Made by a program: the position numbers and the translations under genes. A DNA stretch of 64,000 nucleotides, taken from contig LT907983.1 of NCBI GenBank assembly GCA_900230115.1, positions 2,790,001 to 2,854,000 of the forward strand. Direction: 5' to 3'. This DNA is from Spirosomataceae bacterium TFI 002 (GTDB taxonomy: Bacteria > Bacteroidota > Bacteroidia > Cytophagales > Spirosomataceae). The notes beneath the pieces are model-generated. The model saw only the letters and a list, made by a program, of their open reading frames with translations, had not been told where the DNA came from and did not search any database. This document shows, in pieces, positions 35,060 through 43,822 of the stretch (position 1 is its first letter; every line of letters starts with the position of its first letter).

Positions 35060-35659
35060 ATGATTTTAGAAACTTTTTTATCAAATTTTGACCTATCTGG
35101 GTCTTCTATTCAAAGTTTACAATCTCACTTAACTAGAATTGTGTTACAAGAAGGCGAAAGTTTTTTAAGCCCCCCTTCTATTTGTACCGATCTCATTTAC
35201 ATAGAGGAGGGAATCATCAGAGAATACAAAAAGTTACCAACAGATACAGATACAGATACAGATACAGATACAGATACAGATACAACTTCGTGGATACTTG
35301 GGGAAGGGAATGTTGTTTACAGTGTAGAGAGTTATATCCAAGAAACTCCGTCGGAGTATTATTTGCAAGCTCTGACTCCAGTGAAAGGATGGCGACTGCC
35401 CAAGAAGAATCTTGAATTCTTGATAAAAAAACACCCTGAGTTGGCTTTGATGGCATACAAACTAAGCGAGGAATATATTTTAAAAATGGAGCTAAGAAAC
35501 AAGCTTCATCGACTAAAAAGGCTGAAAGATAGATTTCTACTATTTGAAAAGCAACAACTTGGAATAGCTAATAGAATTAAAGGAAAGATACTTGCAAATT
35601 ATTTAAATGTTCGTCCACAGCAGCTAAGTGCACTCAGGCGAGAAATAGCAAAATCTTAA
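35060..35659 (+). CDS. Crp/Fnr-family regulator with an internal Thr-Asp repeat tract
   Basis: A 199-residue protein with a cyclic-nucleotide-binding-like beta barrel (residues about 10-110; VLQEGESFLSPPSICTDLIYIEEGIIREYKK) and a short C-terminal helical region ending IKGKILANYLNVRPQQLSALRREIAKS, a likely helix-turn-helix. A run of seven Thr-Asp pairs (residues about 61-74) interrupts a loop of the barrel and is encoded by seven exact ACAGAT units. Many Bacteroidota Crp-like regulators lack cAMP binding; the ligand is unknown. A perfect-stem terminator follows. Confidence 0.78.
   Translation: MILETFLSNFDLSGSSIQSLQSHLTRIVLQEGESFLSPPSICTDLIYIEEGIIREYKKLPTDTDTDTDTDTDTDTTSWILGEGNVVYSVESYIQETPSEYYLQALTPVKGWRLPKKNLEFLIKKHPELALMAYKLSEEYILKMELRNKLHRLKRLKDRFLLFEKQQLGIANRIKGKILANYLNVRPQQLSALRREIAKS
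35240..35281 (+). repeat. Hexanucleotide microsatellite (ACAGAT)7 in a coding region
   Basis: Seven uninterrupted ACAGAT units. Unit length is a multiple of three, so gain or loss changes the number of Thr-Asp pairs without a frameshift. Such a tract is prone to slippage. Confidence 0.97.
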
Positions 35660-35678
35660 AAAAGATGTACCTACTCAG

Positions 35679-35722
35679 ATGCACAAATCAGAAGTTTTTT
35701 CTTCTGATTTGTGCATTTTTTA
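35679..35722 (+). terminator. Intrinsic terminator after the Crp-like gene
   Basis: Perfect 16-bp arms, ATGCACAAATCAGAAG and its complement, around a TTTTTT loop and followed by a T-tract. Confidence 0.93.
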
Positions 35723-35830
35723 TTTGATCAACAGCCTGTAATTTTGTACATAACAAAGCCCCCCTTAAGAATCTTGGCAGATGCAGGGAGGCCTTGGATA
35801 TTCAATTAAATTAATTAAACATTCAAAAGT

Positions 35831-36757
35831 ATGAAAAAAATAACTTTTCTTATCAGTGTTCTATGCTTTTCGATCTTGTTTTCTTGTAAAGAGAATGAGG
35901 TGAATTCGCTCAATGTGAGTGAAATTGATGAAGCTTCTTCAATTCTTAATGCTGAAATCAGAAATGGTAAGGTTCATTTTGAAGGCTTAACCGAAATGAA
36001 ACAGACTATTGCCTTCTTGATTGAAAATCCGGATTATGAGTTCGAAAGCCTTGACAATAACTTTAAGTCATTTAAAGCTAAACGCCAAGAATTAGAACAG
36101 TCGGAAGTGAGGCCCTCAGACGATATTTTTAACAAATATTTTTCCACACTTATTTTGGATGGAGAAGAGATCGTCGTGTCTAAGATTACAGACGAGATTT
36201 TTGAAAAGGTTGTGAATCAAGATGGGTTTTTCGAAATAAATGACGAAGAGTATTTTTTCGTTGAAAACCAACTTATGAAACGTAGTTTAAGTGACAGTCA
36301 GTCACTTGTTCTGAAAGTTTCAGACCTGAAGGTTGAAATAGAGAGGCTGGTATCTGAGCCTAATTCACAACTTAGAGCTATTAACGGAGGAGGAAACTTC
36401 TTTTGTAGTGGAAGAGAGTATAGGCTTCTAGGTGATTTAGTGAATTTCAATATAGGAATATATCAGAGATTATCTATACAAGTAAAATATCAACGAAAAA
36501 ACCAAAGCTTCTGGAGTTGGATAGACCCATGGCTTAGCGAAAATGGTAGTCTATTTTACAACGCAAACTTTACAATTCAACCAGCTGGTGGATTCCCCCC
36601 TGTTTACGTTAATCTAACCGACAACTGTGGAAGTTGTAGTGGCTTTAATAAAACTGTAGATTGGAATGTTGGAGTAGCAGGCCCTACTCAATGGTCTAAT
36701 CAATCAGGAAATTTTGGAGGGACCGTTGCATGTGGTTACAGGTCTTATAGTTTTTAA
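35831..36757 (+). CDS. Hypothetical lipoprotein
   Basis: A 308-residue lipoprotein, not recognised beyond its signal (MKKITFLISVLCFSILFSCKE; lipid anchor at Cys19). The N-terminal half is acidic and helical (FEGLTEMKQTIAFLIENPDYEFESL). The C-terminal half is Gly/Asn/aromatic-rich with three Cys (FFCSGREYRLLG, NLTDNCGSCSGFNK, GTVACGYRSYSF) and looks like a compact beta domain, perhaps disulfide-bonded. It stands between two terminators and so is probably its own transcript. Confidence 0.6.
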   Translation: MKKITFLISVLCFSILFSCKENEVNSLNVSEIDEASSILNAEIRNGKVHFEGLTEMKQTIAFLIENPDYEFESLDNNFKSFKAKRQELEQSEVRPSDDIFNKYFSTLILDGEEIVVSKITDEIFEKVVNQDGFFEINDEEYFFVENQLMKRSLSDSQSLVLKVSDLKVEIERLVSEPNSQLRAINGGGNFFCSGREYRLLGDLVNFNIGIYQRLSIQVKYQRKNQSFWSWIDPWLSENGSLFYNANFTIQPAGGFPPVYVNLTDNCGSCSGFNKTVDWNVGVAGPTQWSNQSGNFGGTVACGYRSYSF

Positions 36758-36769
36758 TATTTTAACTCA

Positions 36770-36797
36770 GGAGTAGCTCTGTCACTACTCCTTTTTT
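36770..36797 (+). terminator. Intrinsic terminator after the 35831-36757 lipoprotein gene
   Basis: GGAGTAG pairs with CTACTCC around CTCTGTCA and is followed by TTTTTT. The next gene starts ten bases later. Confidence 0.82.
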
Positions 36798-36806
36798 ATA
36801 CTTTAA

Positions 36807-37709
36807 ATGAAAAAGTTGTTAATCTTATTTTTTGTTTTAGGCTGTGAATTTGAAGAGGTTCAAATAGAGCCCGATGTTGTTGAAATATTTGCTCCTTTGG
36901 AAGCAGGTCAGCCTGGCAAAGTGTTGTTGTCTAAAATATTTAAAATTGAGGAGATTATAGAAGATCATTCCAAGGAGCTTGATAATGCGAAATTGTATCT
37001 TCTAGAAAATGGGGTGTTTTTTGACAGCTTACACTTAAAATCAAACGGTTATTACGAGTCGGGAAAGAGCATTCAAGAGGGGGCAACTTATATCCTACAA
37101 GGAACTTGGACGGATAATGCAGTCATTAGCTCACAAGAGGTCATAATTCCTTCAAGTTTAAAGACTGTTGATTTTACCTATGTAAAAGATACTTTCAACT
37201 TTAAAAATCAAGATATTCCAGCAGCTTTTTTAGAATTGAGTTTTGATCAAAGTTTATGGCCCTACATAATCATGGATGTATCACCGACTACTGGAGTTGG
37301 AGGCCAAAATATGAGCGTTTTCTTTTTTAACGAAAATATTCAAAAAGAAATAGTTGATTGTACAACAGGAGCTTTTGGAGCTTTTAATAATATGTTATTT
37401 GCCGGAAGTGGGCGTACATTCAGTAGCCATTGTTTACCCATTTCAAATATAGCATTTCTAGTAGAAAGAGCTTATCAGAAACCAACTAGTGCAAATCCTC
37501 CCTTTAGTTCTGAGTTGATTGAATATGACAATATAAATCTTACAATAGGGTCAGTTACGGAGTCTTATTTTTTATGGGCAAAACAGATTGGTTTACAGCC
37601 GTCAGGAAGAGAACGATTTAGCGTAGACCCAGTATTGAATTATACCAACTTATCAGGAGCACAGGGTGTAGTTTTCGGGATGAATATAAAAACAATACAA
37701 TTACAATGA
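36807..37709 (+). CDS. DUF4249-family lipoprotein, partner of the TonB-dependent receptor
   Basis: A 300-residue protein. A very short signal (MKKLLILFFVLGCEFEE) ends in a lipobox Cys. The rest matches the DUF4249 pattern: VVEIFAPLEAGQPGKVLLSKIF, a beta segment with LYLLENGVFFDSLHL, and YYESGKSIQEGATYILQGTW...EVIIPSS. DUF4249 proteins are outer-membrane-associated lipoproteins usually encoded next to a TonB-dependent receptor. Here the stop overlaps the receptor's ATG (ATGA), so the pair is coupled. The ligand imported is unknown. Confidence 0.78.
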   Translation: MKKLLILFFVLGCEFEEVQIEPDVVEIFAPLEAGQPGKVLLSKIFKIEEIIEDHSKELDNAKLYLLENGVFFDSLHLKSNGYYESGKSIQEGATYILQGTWTDNAVISSQEVIIPSSLKTVDFTYVKDTFNFKNQDIPAAFLELSFDQSLWPYIIMDVSPTTGVGGQNMSVFFFNENIQKEIVDCTTGAFGAFNNMLFAGSGRTFSSHCLPISNIAFLVERAYQKPTSANPPFSSELIEYDNINLTIGSVTESYFLWAKQIGLQPSGRERFSVDPVLNYTNLSGAQGVVFGMNIKTIQLQ

Positions 37710-39958
37710 AGATTTGGGCTTTTATTATACTTGTTTTTGCTGCCGATACAGTAAAATCACAAGGGTTGGCTGTTTCAGGTAAAGTTTTAGACTCAGGTAG
37801 TGGTGAAAAACTTATTGGAGTTACTTGCTATGACAGTACGAACTCAAAGGTTAGTACCTCAGATAGTGAAGGGTATTATTCTTTCGTATCTGGTAATTCG
37901 CCTATAACCCTATCATTTTCATTTGTTGGTTATAAAACCGTTAGCAAAACCTTTGACAAAAGCGGTATTTATGATATTGAGCTAGTAGGTGGCATTACAT
38001 TAGATGAAGTTGAAGTAAATCCTGAGTATAACTTTTCTCAACTTAGCAGTAAGGCTATTTTACGCCTACCAAGCCTTCTTGGCGAAAGTGATGTTGTTAA
38101 GTCTCTTCAATACCTGCCAGGTGTACAAGGGGGCTCTGAGGGTTCTGCAAGTATTTTTGTACGCGGGGGAAGTGCGGACCAAAATTTGATATTGTGGGAT
38201 GATGCACTCATTTATAATGTTAATCACTTAGGTGGGTTTTTCTCTGTATTCAATCCTCATTTGGTGAAAAATGTACAGCTGTATAAATCGTATATCCCTG
38301 TAGAATACGGTGGTAGGGGCTCTTCGGTTATAAAAATTTCTACTAGAGAAGGGAGCAAAGAAAAATATGAAACAACTCTAGACATAGGTGTTCTAAATCA
38401 AAACTTGACTTTTGAAGGTCCTATAAAAAAAGGGAAAAGTTCTTTTATAATTTCAGCAAGAAATTCAAACTTAGGTGTGTTTACCTCACTTAGAAACGTT
38501 TTAGCCAGTTCACTATCTGATGAAAACAAAATCTCATTTTATGATTTATCAGCCAGAGTCAATACTGATTTAGGTAAAAATGGCCAACTGGTGTACAGCG
38601 TATTTCATGGAAAGGATATGTATGAAAATATTGAAAACTTTAATAAAAGGTTGATTACAAATAGGCTAAACTGGTCTAATACGGTACAATCTTTAAAATA
38701 TACTAAGTACATTAATCCGAAGTTTTTTTTCAATTCATCTGTAAGTCAAACAACCTATAAAAGTTCAATTGCTTTTGAAGAGGAGTTTATAGAAACAAAG
38801 GAAGGCTCTACACAAGCTTTATCCAATCAAATTATGGATTGGGCGGGTAAATTTAAGGGTCAATATGCTGCTTTGCCTTCTTTAGACCTTAGTTTTGGAG
38901 CGGAGTTAATAAGACATAATTTCCAGCCTAGTTATCAAAACTCTTTGATAGCTGAGAGCGAATTTAGAAATGAAGGAGTCAGTACTACTGAAGGAGCCTT
39001 TTATATCGGTACAAACTTAAGACCTACTAAAAAGCTTAACCTAGAGATAGGTGTCAGAAGGTCTCGACTAGGGACAGAAGGGAGAGACTTTAACAATTGG
39101 GAACCCCGCGTAAGTATAGAATTCAACCCTTCAAGTAGTTATAAATGGAACTTGTCTTACACACAAATGAATCAATACATGCATTCTCTTTCAAATACGG
39201 GAACTGGCTTTAATGTGGAAGTGTGGGTGCCTGCAAATGCTCAGGTGCCTCCTTTAAACGTAGAAAGTATGAGCCTAGGTTATCAAGGAAGTGTCGATAA
39301 AAGTATTAGCTGGAACCAAGAAGTATATTTTAAAAACTTTACCAATTCTATCATGTATAGAGAAGGTGAAAACCTATCTATTTTTCAATCTCAAGATTGG
39401 TTTGAAAAAGTAAACCTAAATGGACGTGGAAGAAGCTGGGGCATTGAGAATGCTATCCATATATCTGGTTCTAAGTATGATATAAATGCCGCTTATACAT
39501 GGTCTAAGACTGAGTTTATGTTTGCGGGAGTAAATAATAACCAATGGTTTCCTTTCAGGTTTGACCGCCGTCACTATTTGTCATTGACGGGTTTCTACGA
39601 TATAAATAAAAAGTGGGAAATGAACGCTGCTTTCTTGCTCCAAACTGGCCAAGCATTTACCTCACCACTCGGTGTTAGGGTGGATGAGAACCAGTTACCT
39701 CAGTTTTACTATACTTCTATAAATAACGATCGCTTCCCTCTTTATAATCGTCTTGATATTGGTTTCTCAAAAACTAAAATTACGAAAAGAGGAAATGAGT
39801 CAAAATGGTCTTTCGGTGTATATAACCTATACAACCGCAAAAATCCAGCATACCTTGATGTGGAATTAAATGAATCGGAACAAGGCTCATCTTATCGGAT
39901 TGTGCCTAAAGCCATTTTACCAATAATTCCTTTTATTAAGTATCAGATAAAATTTTAG
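37706..39958 (+). CDS. TonB-dependent outer-membrane receptor
   Basis: A 750-residue outer-membrane transporter or receptor. After a signal peptide comes a carboxypeptidase-regulatory-like domain (about 20-95: VSGKVLDSGSGEKLIGVTCYDS), then a plug (DVVKSLQYLPGVQGGSEGSASIFVRGGSADQNLILWDDALIYN) and a beta-barrel that ends with the aromatic IKYQIKF. It takes up a nutrient driven by TonB-ExbBD. The length is short for a SusC protein and there is no SusD gene; the partner is DUF4249 instead. Substrate not inferable. Confidence 0.9.
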   Translation: MKIWAFIILVFAADTVKSQGLAVSGKVLDSGSGEKLIGVTCYDSTNSKVSTSDSEGYYSFVSGNSPITLSFSFVGYKTVSKTFDKSGIYDIELVGGITLDEVEVNPEYNFSQLSSKAILRLPSLLGESDVVKSLQYLPGVQGGSEGSASIFVRGGSADQNLILWDDALIYNVNHLGGFFSVFNPHLVKNVQLYKSYIPVEYGGRGSSVIKISTREGSKEKYETTLDIGVLNQNLTFEGPIKKGKSSFIISARNSNLGVFTSLRNVLASSLSDENKISFYDLSARVNTDLGKNGQLVYSVFHGKDMYENIENFNKRLITNRLNWSNTVQSLKYTKYINPKFFFNSSVSQTTYKSSIAFEEEFIETKEGSTQALSNQIMDWAGKFKGQYAALPSLDLSFGAELIRHNFQPSYQNSLIAESEFRNEGVSTTEGAFYIGTNLRPTKKLNLEIGVRRSRLGTEGRDFNNWEPRVSIEFNPSSSYKWNLSYTQMNQYMHSLSNTGTGFNVEVWVPANAQVPPLNVESMSLGYQGSVDKSISWNQEVYFKNFTNSIMYREGENLSIFQSQDWFEKVNLNGRGRSWGIENAIHISGSKYDINAAYTWSKTEFMFAGVNNNQWFPFRFDRRHYLSLTGFYDINKKWEMNAAFLLQTGQAFTSPLGVRVDENQLPQFYYTSINNDRFPLYNRLDIGFSKTKITKRGNESKWSFGVYNLYNRKNPAYLDVELNESEQGSSYRIVPKAILPIIPFIKYQIKF

Positions 39959-40045
39959 TATTGGGCGAGGCTATTAATTTAACACTGACATTAAACAACA
40001 AACCGTTGCATCTTGGTTATTTGACAATTATAACTTTCAATAGTA

Positions 40046-40513
40046 ATGAAATTAAAGTATTTCCTCTATTGCCTTATTATAACTATTTATACATCATCTT
40101 GTGGCTTAAGAAGGATTTTTGACGAAGGTTCAACCCGGCTTATTATTAATAATAACACAAACAGCCTCATAAAGGTAATTTCATTTATAAGAGGAAGAGC
40201 CGTAGGAAATTATGAAATTGCTCCTTTGACAAATTATTCCAAATTAATACATGCTAGGGACAACCGCTATTCAATTATGCCAAATGAACAAACAGATTCT
40301 TTGGTAATCTAAAGAGAAACTGATGGAAAATACATTCAATTTTCTTGCAACGGTGTAAGTTTGCTTGGAAGCACTATACCGTGTCCGGAGTTATTAGATA
40401 AGTTACCTCAATTATATTTTTCTAAAAGTTGTGAAAATATTGACATCTTCGTTAAAGGGAAAAGAATAACACGAGAATGTAAATATGAAATCAATGAGTC
40501 CGATTTTCAATAA
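40046..40513 (+). pseudogene. Lipoprotein gene broken by one in-frame stop codon
   Basis: The frame starts MKLKYFLYCLIITIYTSSCGLRRIFDEGS and stops at TAA 40310-40312, but then stays open in the same frame to 40513 (RETDGKYIQFSCNGVSL...). That continuation aligns with residues 90-153 of the intact paralogue at 40699-41160 (RENDGKYFQYYCDGESL; KGKRITRECKYEINESDF vs KGDRIIEECFYDINETDF). The paralogue has Ser (TCG) where this copy has TAA. A single C-to-A change in a TCA codon would explain it. It is probably a recent loss of function; suppression or a sequencing error is possible. Confidence 0.85.
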
Positions 40514-40698
40514 TTGATTAGAATCAAAAAAAGTCTCTGATTATAGTTTTTCTATATGTTTTTTAGTTAGATTGAACTATAAAAAGCTGGCAACCACCAC
40601 TTTATACAGGCAATAGAAGCTCTGTAAATGGCCGCTTTACAACAATGGAAATAGAAATGATATTAATACCCATGGTTGTTTAATAACTATGATTAAAA

Positions 40699-41160
40699 AT
40701 GAAAAAATCAATTTGTTTTGTCCTTATATTTCTATTTTTCGCTTTAAATTCTTGTGACATAAGAAGAGTCTTTGATGATGGTTCGCATAAGTTAGGGGTA
40801 AATAACAACACTTCAAGTACTATAAAAATTGAATCATTCAAAGATGGGAAATCTATTGGAAGTTTTGATATTTCTTCAAAGTCAACATATAAAAGACTTT
40901 TCCCTACTAGAGATAATATTAAATCCATAATTAATGGCGACAGAGCCGACTCGGTTGTAGTCTCGCGAGAAAATGATGGTAAATATTTCCAATATTATTG
41001 CGATGGCGAATCTCTTTACCCCGCAAGATGCTTGTCAAATGAAACTTTACCTAATCTGGCATTTTCCCAAAATTGTACAATTGTAGATAAGTTTGAAAAA
41101 GGAGATAGAATTATCGAAGAATGTTTTTATGATATAAATGAGACTGATTTTAATCCATAA
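40699..41160 (+). CDS. Small lipoprotein, intact paralogue of the pseudogene upstream
   Basis: A 153-residue lipoprotein of unknown function (signal MKKSICFVLIFLFFALNSCD). The mature part starts IRRVFDDGSHKLGVNNNTSSTIKIESFKDGKSIGSFDI, similar along its whole length to the upstream pseudogene, and has four Cys besides the lipobox, which may form disulfides. Short proteins with such an N-terminal beta pattern recur in tandem in Bacteroidota. It is the second of three lipoprotein genes in a row. Confidence 0.7.
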   Translation: MKKSICFVLIFLFFALNSCDIRRVFDDGSHKLGVNNNTSSTIKIESFKDGKSIGSFDISSKSTYKRLFPTRDNIKSIINGDRADSVVVSRENDGKYFQYYCDGESLYPARCLSNETLPNLAFSQNCTIVDKFEKGDRIIEECFYDINETDFNP

Positions 41161-41184
41161 ATTACTTCTCCGTTTCAGTGCAAA

Positions 41185-41559
41185 ATGCAGCAATACAACT
41201 ATTCAATGACTATCACTAAGCTGGTCACTTTAATAAGCATATTATTTCTTAGTATAAGCTGTGTAGATTACTTCAAGAAAGATGATGTGGTATATGAGAT
41301 AGTTAATAATAGAGATTATGACATTACAATATCATATTTTCTCGACCATAATGAGCTTGATAGTTTTACTACTGCATCAAAAGAAACCTTTAGTAGAACC
41401 CTAGGTAGAGAGGCTCCATTTAATAACCCATCAGGAGAGTTTGAAATAGGTTCTATTGTTGTGAACTTTGAGGATCAAAGGGCACTACTATTCTATTGTC
41501 CTGAGGATTTAGTTTTTACCTCTCTTGATCTTAAGTGTCTTAAGTTTTTTGAAGGTTAA
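41185..41559 (+). CDS. Third small lipoprotein of the tandem cluster
   Basis: Up to 124 residues; the start may be ATG 41206 (MTITKLVTLISILFLSISC), which gives a cleaner lipoprotein signal with the lipid Cys in LSISCVD. The mature part (DVVYEIVNNRDYDITISYFLDHNELDSFTTASKETFSRTL) follows the same plan as the two upstream lipoproteins (a beta strand with NNxxxxxI, a hydroxyl-rich stretch, then a Cys pair) but with low identity. Function unknown. Confidence 0.65.
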   Translation: MQQYNYSMTITKLVTLISILFLSISCVDYFKKDDVVYEIVNNRDYDITISYFLDHNELDSFTTASKETFSRTLGREAPFNNPSGEFEIGSIVVNFEDQRALLFYCPEDLVFTSLDLKCLKFFEG

Positions 41560-41725
41560 AAAAAACCTACTTGTTTGCAGCGGAAGGGGAGACAATGATA
41601 CATAAAAGAACTTTTGTCCCAACCCACACCATAACATACGATAATGGCGATTATGATAGGGCGATTCCTTTGTGATTAGAAGAAATTCTAAATTAGAATA
41701 AGGCTTATTTTAAGTAGTATCAAGC

Positions 41726-41763
41726 AAAAAACCTCAACTGAATCAACAATTGAGGTTTTTTTG
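41726..41763. terminator. Bidirectional terminator between lipoprotein cluster and sod
   Basis: AAAAAACCTCAA pairs with TTGAGGTTTTTT; A and T tracts on both sides serve both directions. Confidence 0.9.
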
Positions 41764-41783
41764 CTATCTGAAAAAGCGGCTAC

Positions 41784-42392
41784 TCACTTAGCTGCTGCGT
41801 ATCTTTTTTCTACTTCGTTCCAGTTGATTACATTGAAGAATGCTTCGATATAATCTGGTCTACGGTTTTGGTAGTTTAGGTAATATGCGTGCTCCCACAC
41901 ATCAAGACCCAATATTGGAGTTCCTCCACAACCAATACCTGGCATTAGTGAGTTATCTTGGTTGGCAGTAGAACATACTTCTACTTTACCACCTGGGTGA
42001 ACACATAACCATGCCCAACCAGAACCAAACTGAGTAGCGGCTGCTTTTGAAAAAGCAGTTTTGAAATCGTCAAAAGAGCCGAATGCTGCTTCAATAGCAT
42101 CTTTCAATTCACCAGAAAGGCGTCCTTTGCCTTCAGGATTGATTACTGACCAAAATAAAGAGTGATTAAAGAATCCACCACCGTTGTTTCTAACGGCTTT
42201 GTTGCTCATGTCAAGGTTGCTAAGGATATCTTCGATAGATTTTCCTTCTAATTCTGTACCTGCAATTGCATTATTTAAATTGTTAGTATATCCTGCATGG
42301 TGTTTTCCATGGTGGATTTCCATTGTTTTTGCATCGATATTAGGTTCCAATGCTGCATAATCAAAGCCTAAAGCTGGTAGTTCAAAAGCCAT
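41784..42392 (-). CDS. sod: Superoxide dismutase, Fe/Mn type
   Basis: Dismutates superoxide to peroxide and oxygen. It has 202 residues with the full metal set: His in [12 protein letters not shown] (about 26-32), His in NHSLFWSVI, and the [15 protein letters not shown] motif with Asp and His. The hydrophobic gating Tyr in HHAGY is present. [14 protein letters not shown] is typical. No signal peptide, so cytoplasmic. Whether it uses Fe, Mn or either cannot be decided safely by eye, so no A/B suffix is given. Confidence 0.95.
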   Translation of the reverse strand: MAFELPALGFDYAALEPNIDAKTMEIHHGKHHAGYTNNLNNAIAGTELEGKSIEDILSNLDMSNKAVRNNGGGFFNHSLFWSVINPEGKGRLSGELKDAIEAAFGSFDDFKTAFSKAAATQFGSGWAWLCVHPGGKVEVCSTANQDNSLMPGIGCGGTPILGLDVWEHAYYLNYQNRRPDYIEAFFNVINWNEVEKRYAAAK

Positions 42393-42449
42393 ATTTGTAA
42401 TTAATTTTGAAGTTTAACGTATATAGTTGTCAAACATGAGTTCTTGATT

Positions 42450-42896
42450 TTATGTTCGCTTTTTTTTGAAAAATTCAAGTATTAGTTCTCTAGATTCGTC
42501 TGCCAATACTCCTCCGTACACCTCTTTTTTGGAATTTATAATTGCTTCGCTATGAACTCTATATCCTCTTTTTTCATCAGGAGCTCCGTACACAATTCGA
42601 TCTACTTGCGACCAAGCAATGGCTCCAGCACACATTACACAGGGCTCCAACGTAACAAAAAGAGTACATTCTCGCAGGTATTTTCCTCCCAAATAGTTGG
42701 CAGCTGCTGTTATTGCGAGCATTTCGGCATGGGCAGTGACGTCAGTAAGCTTTTCGGTTTGGTTATAGCCTTTTCCTATAATTGTTCCATCGTCGGTAAC
42801 TACCAATGCACCTACAGGAACTTCATCTTCTTCAAAAGCTTGGTTTGCCAGTTGAAGAGCTTTTTGCATATAAAATTCATCAGAAAGGAGTGGCAT
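42450..42896 (-). CDS. tadA: tRNA-specific adenosine deaminase-type nucleoside deaminase
   Basis: A 148-residue zinc deaminase. I start at 42896 (MPLLSDEFYMQKALQLANQAF), the usual start of this family; an in-frame upstream extension would overlap the divergent nadC. His-Ala-Glu (VTAHAEMLA) and Pro-Cys-x-x-Cys (LEPCVMCAGA) are the zinc and catalytic motifs. It most likely deaminates A34 of tRNA-Arg to inosine, though guanine deaminase-like activity cannot be excluded. It is divergent from nadC, with about 64 bases between the starts. Confidence 0.88.
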   Translation of the reverse strand: MPLLSDEFYMQKALQLANQAFEEDEVPVGALVVTDDGTIIGKGYNQTEKLTDVTAHAEMLAITAAANYLGGKYLRECTLFVTLEPCVMCAGAIAWSQVDRIVYGAPDEKRGYRVHSEAIINSKKEVYGGVLADESRELILEFFKKKRT

Positions 42897-42960
42897 TTTG
42901 TATTTCAATTTTAGATTGTCCAAAAGTAATGACAAATTTGTGTTCACTAGAGAAACTGCA

Positions 42961-43812
42961 ATGAAAATCACACAAGAAGCAATTGACACTTTTATTAATG
43001 CGGCCCTGAAAGAAGATGTTGGCGATGGCGATCATACCTCATTGTCTACCATTCCGGCTAATGCCGAAGGTAAAGCAAGATTAATTGTAAAGGATGAAGG
43101 AATACTGGCGGGTGTGGACCTGGCTAGGCATATCTTTAAAGCAGTTGATCCTGAGCTAGAAATGGAGGTTTTTATGGCTGATGGAGATGCGATAAAGTAT
43201 GGAGATATTGCATTTCATGTGTCGGGTTGTGATCGTTCAATTCTAACAGCAGAGCGTTTGGTACTCAACTGTATGCAACGAATGAGTGGAATTGCAACTG
43301 TTACCAACGAAATAGTGGAAAAGCTAAAAGGTACAAAATGTAAAGTACTAGATACTCGCAAGACAACTCCCAACTTTAGATTGCCTGAGAAGTGGGCTGT
43401 AAAAATTGGTGGTGGAGTGAATCATAGAACTGGACTTTACGACATGATTTTGATCAAAGACAACCATGTTGATTATGCTGGTGGGATAAAAGAAGCTTTA
43501 GATTCTGCTCAAAAATACTTGAAAGACACAGGAAGAGATTTGCCAATAGAAATAGAAGTAAGAAATCTTGACGAACTAAATAAAGTATTGGCAATAGGTG
43601 GAGTAGTTAGAATCATGCTAGACAATTTTGACTACGCCCTTACAAGAGAAGCTTTGGCCATTATTGATGGAAAATTTCCCGTTGAGTCATCAGGAGGTAT
43701 CACGCCAGAAACAGTTCGTGCTTATGCGGAGTGCGGCGTTGATTACGTTTCTATGGGCTATTTAACACACTCAGTAAAGAGTTTGGATTTGAGCTTGAAA
43801 GCGATAAAGTAA
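42961..43812 (+). CDS. nadC: Quinolinate phosphoribosyltransferase (nicotinate-nucleotide pyrophosphorylase)
   Basis: Forms nicotinate mononucleotide from quinolinate and PRPP in NAD synthesis. The start is ATG 42961 (MKITQEAIDTFINAALKEDVGDGDHTS), giving 283 residues; an upstream in-frame ATG would overlap tadA's 5' end. Diagnostic segments are DTRKTTPNFRLPEKWAVKIGGGVNHRTGLYDMILIKDNH and ESSGGITPETVRAYAECGVDYVSMGYLTHS. A decayed extra copy of its 3' end lies at about 44661-44860, beyond the next lipoprotein gene. Confidence 0.94.
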   Translation: MKITQEAIDTFINAALKEDVGDGDHTSLSTIPANAEGKARLIVKDEGILAGVDLARHIFKAVDPELEMEVFMADGDAIKYGDIAFHVSGCDRSILTAERLVLNCMQRMSGIATVTNEIVEKLKGTKCKVLDTRKTTPNFRLPEKWAVKIGGGVNHRTGLYDMILIKDNHVDYAGGIKEALDSAQKYLKDTGRDLPIEIEVRNLDELNKVLAIGGVVRIMLDNFDYALTREALAIIDGKFPVESSGGITPETVRAYAECGVDYVSMGYLTHSVKSLDLSLKAIK

Positions 43813-43822
43813 TCATAAAAGG

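Noticed and set aside
35240-35281. Phase-variable on/off switch of the Crp-like gene
   Set aside because: The unit is six bases, so slippage cannot shift the frame; only length variation is possible.
40514-40698. Short ORF remnants between the lipoprotein genes
   Set aside because: Translations show no signal peptide, motif or similarity to the neighbouring lipoproteins; too short to support.
41580-41680. Small ORF beginning near 41597
   Set aside because: About 27 codons with no family resemblance and no visible expression signal; likely chance.
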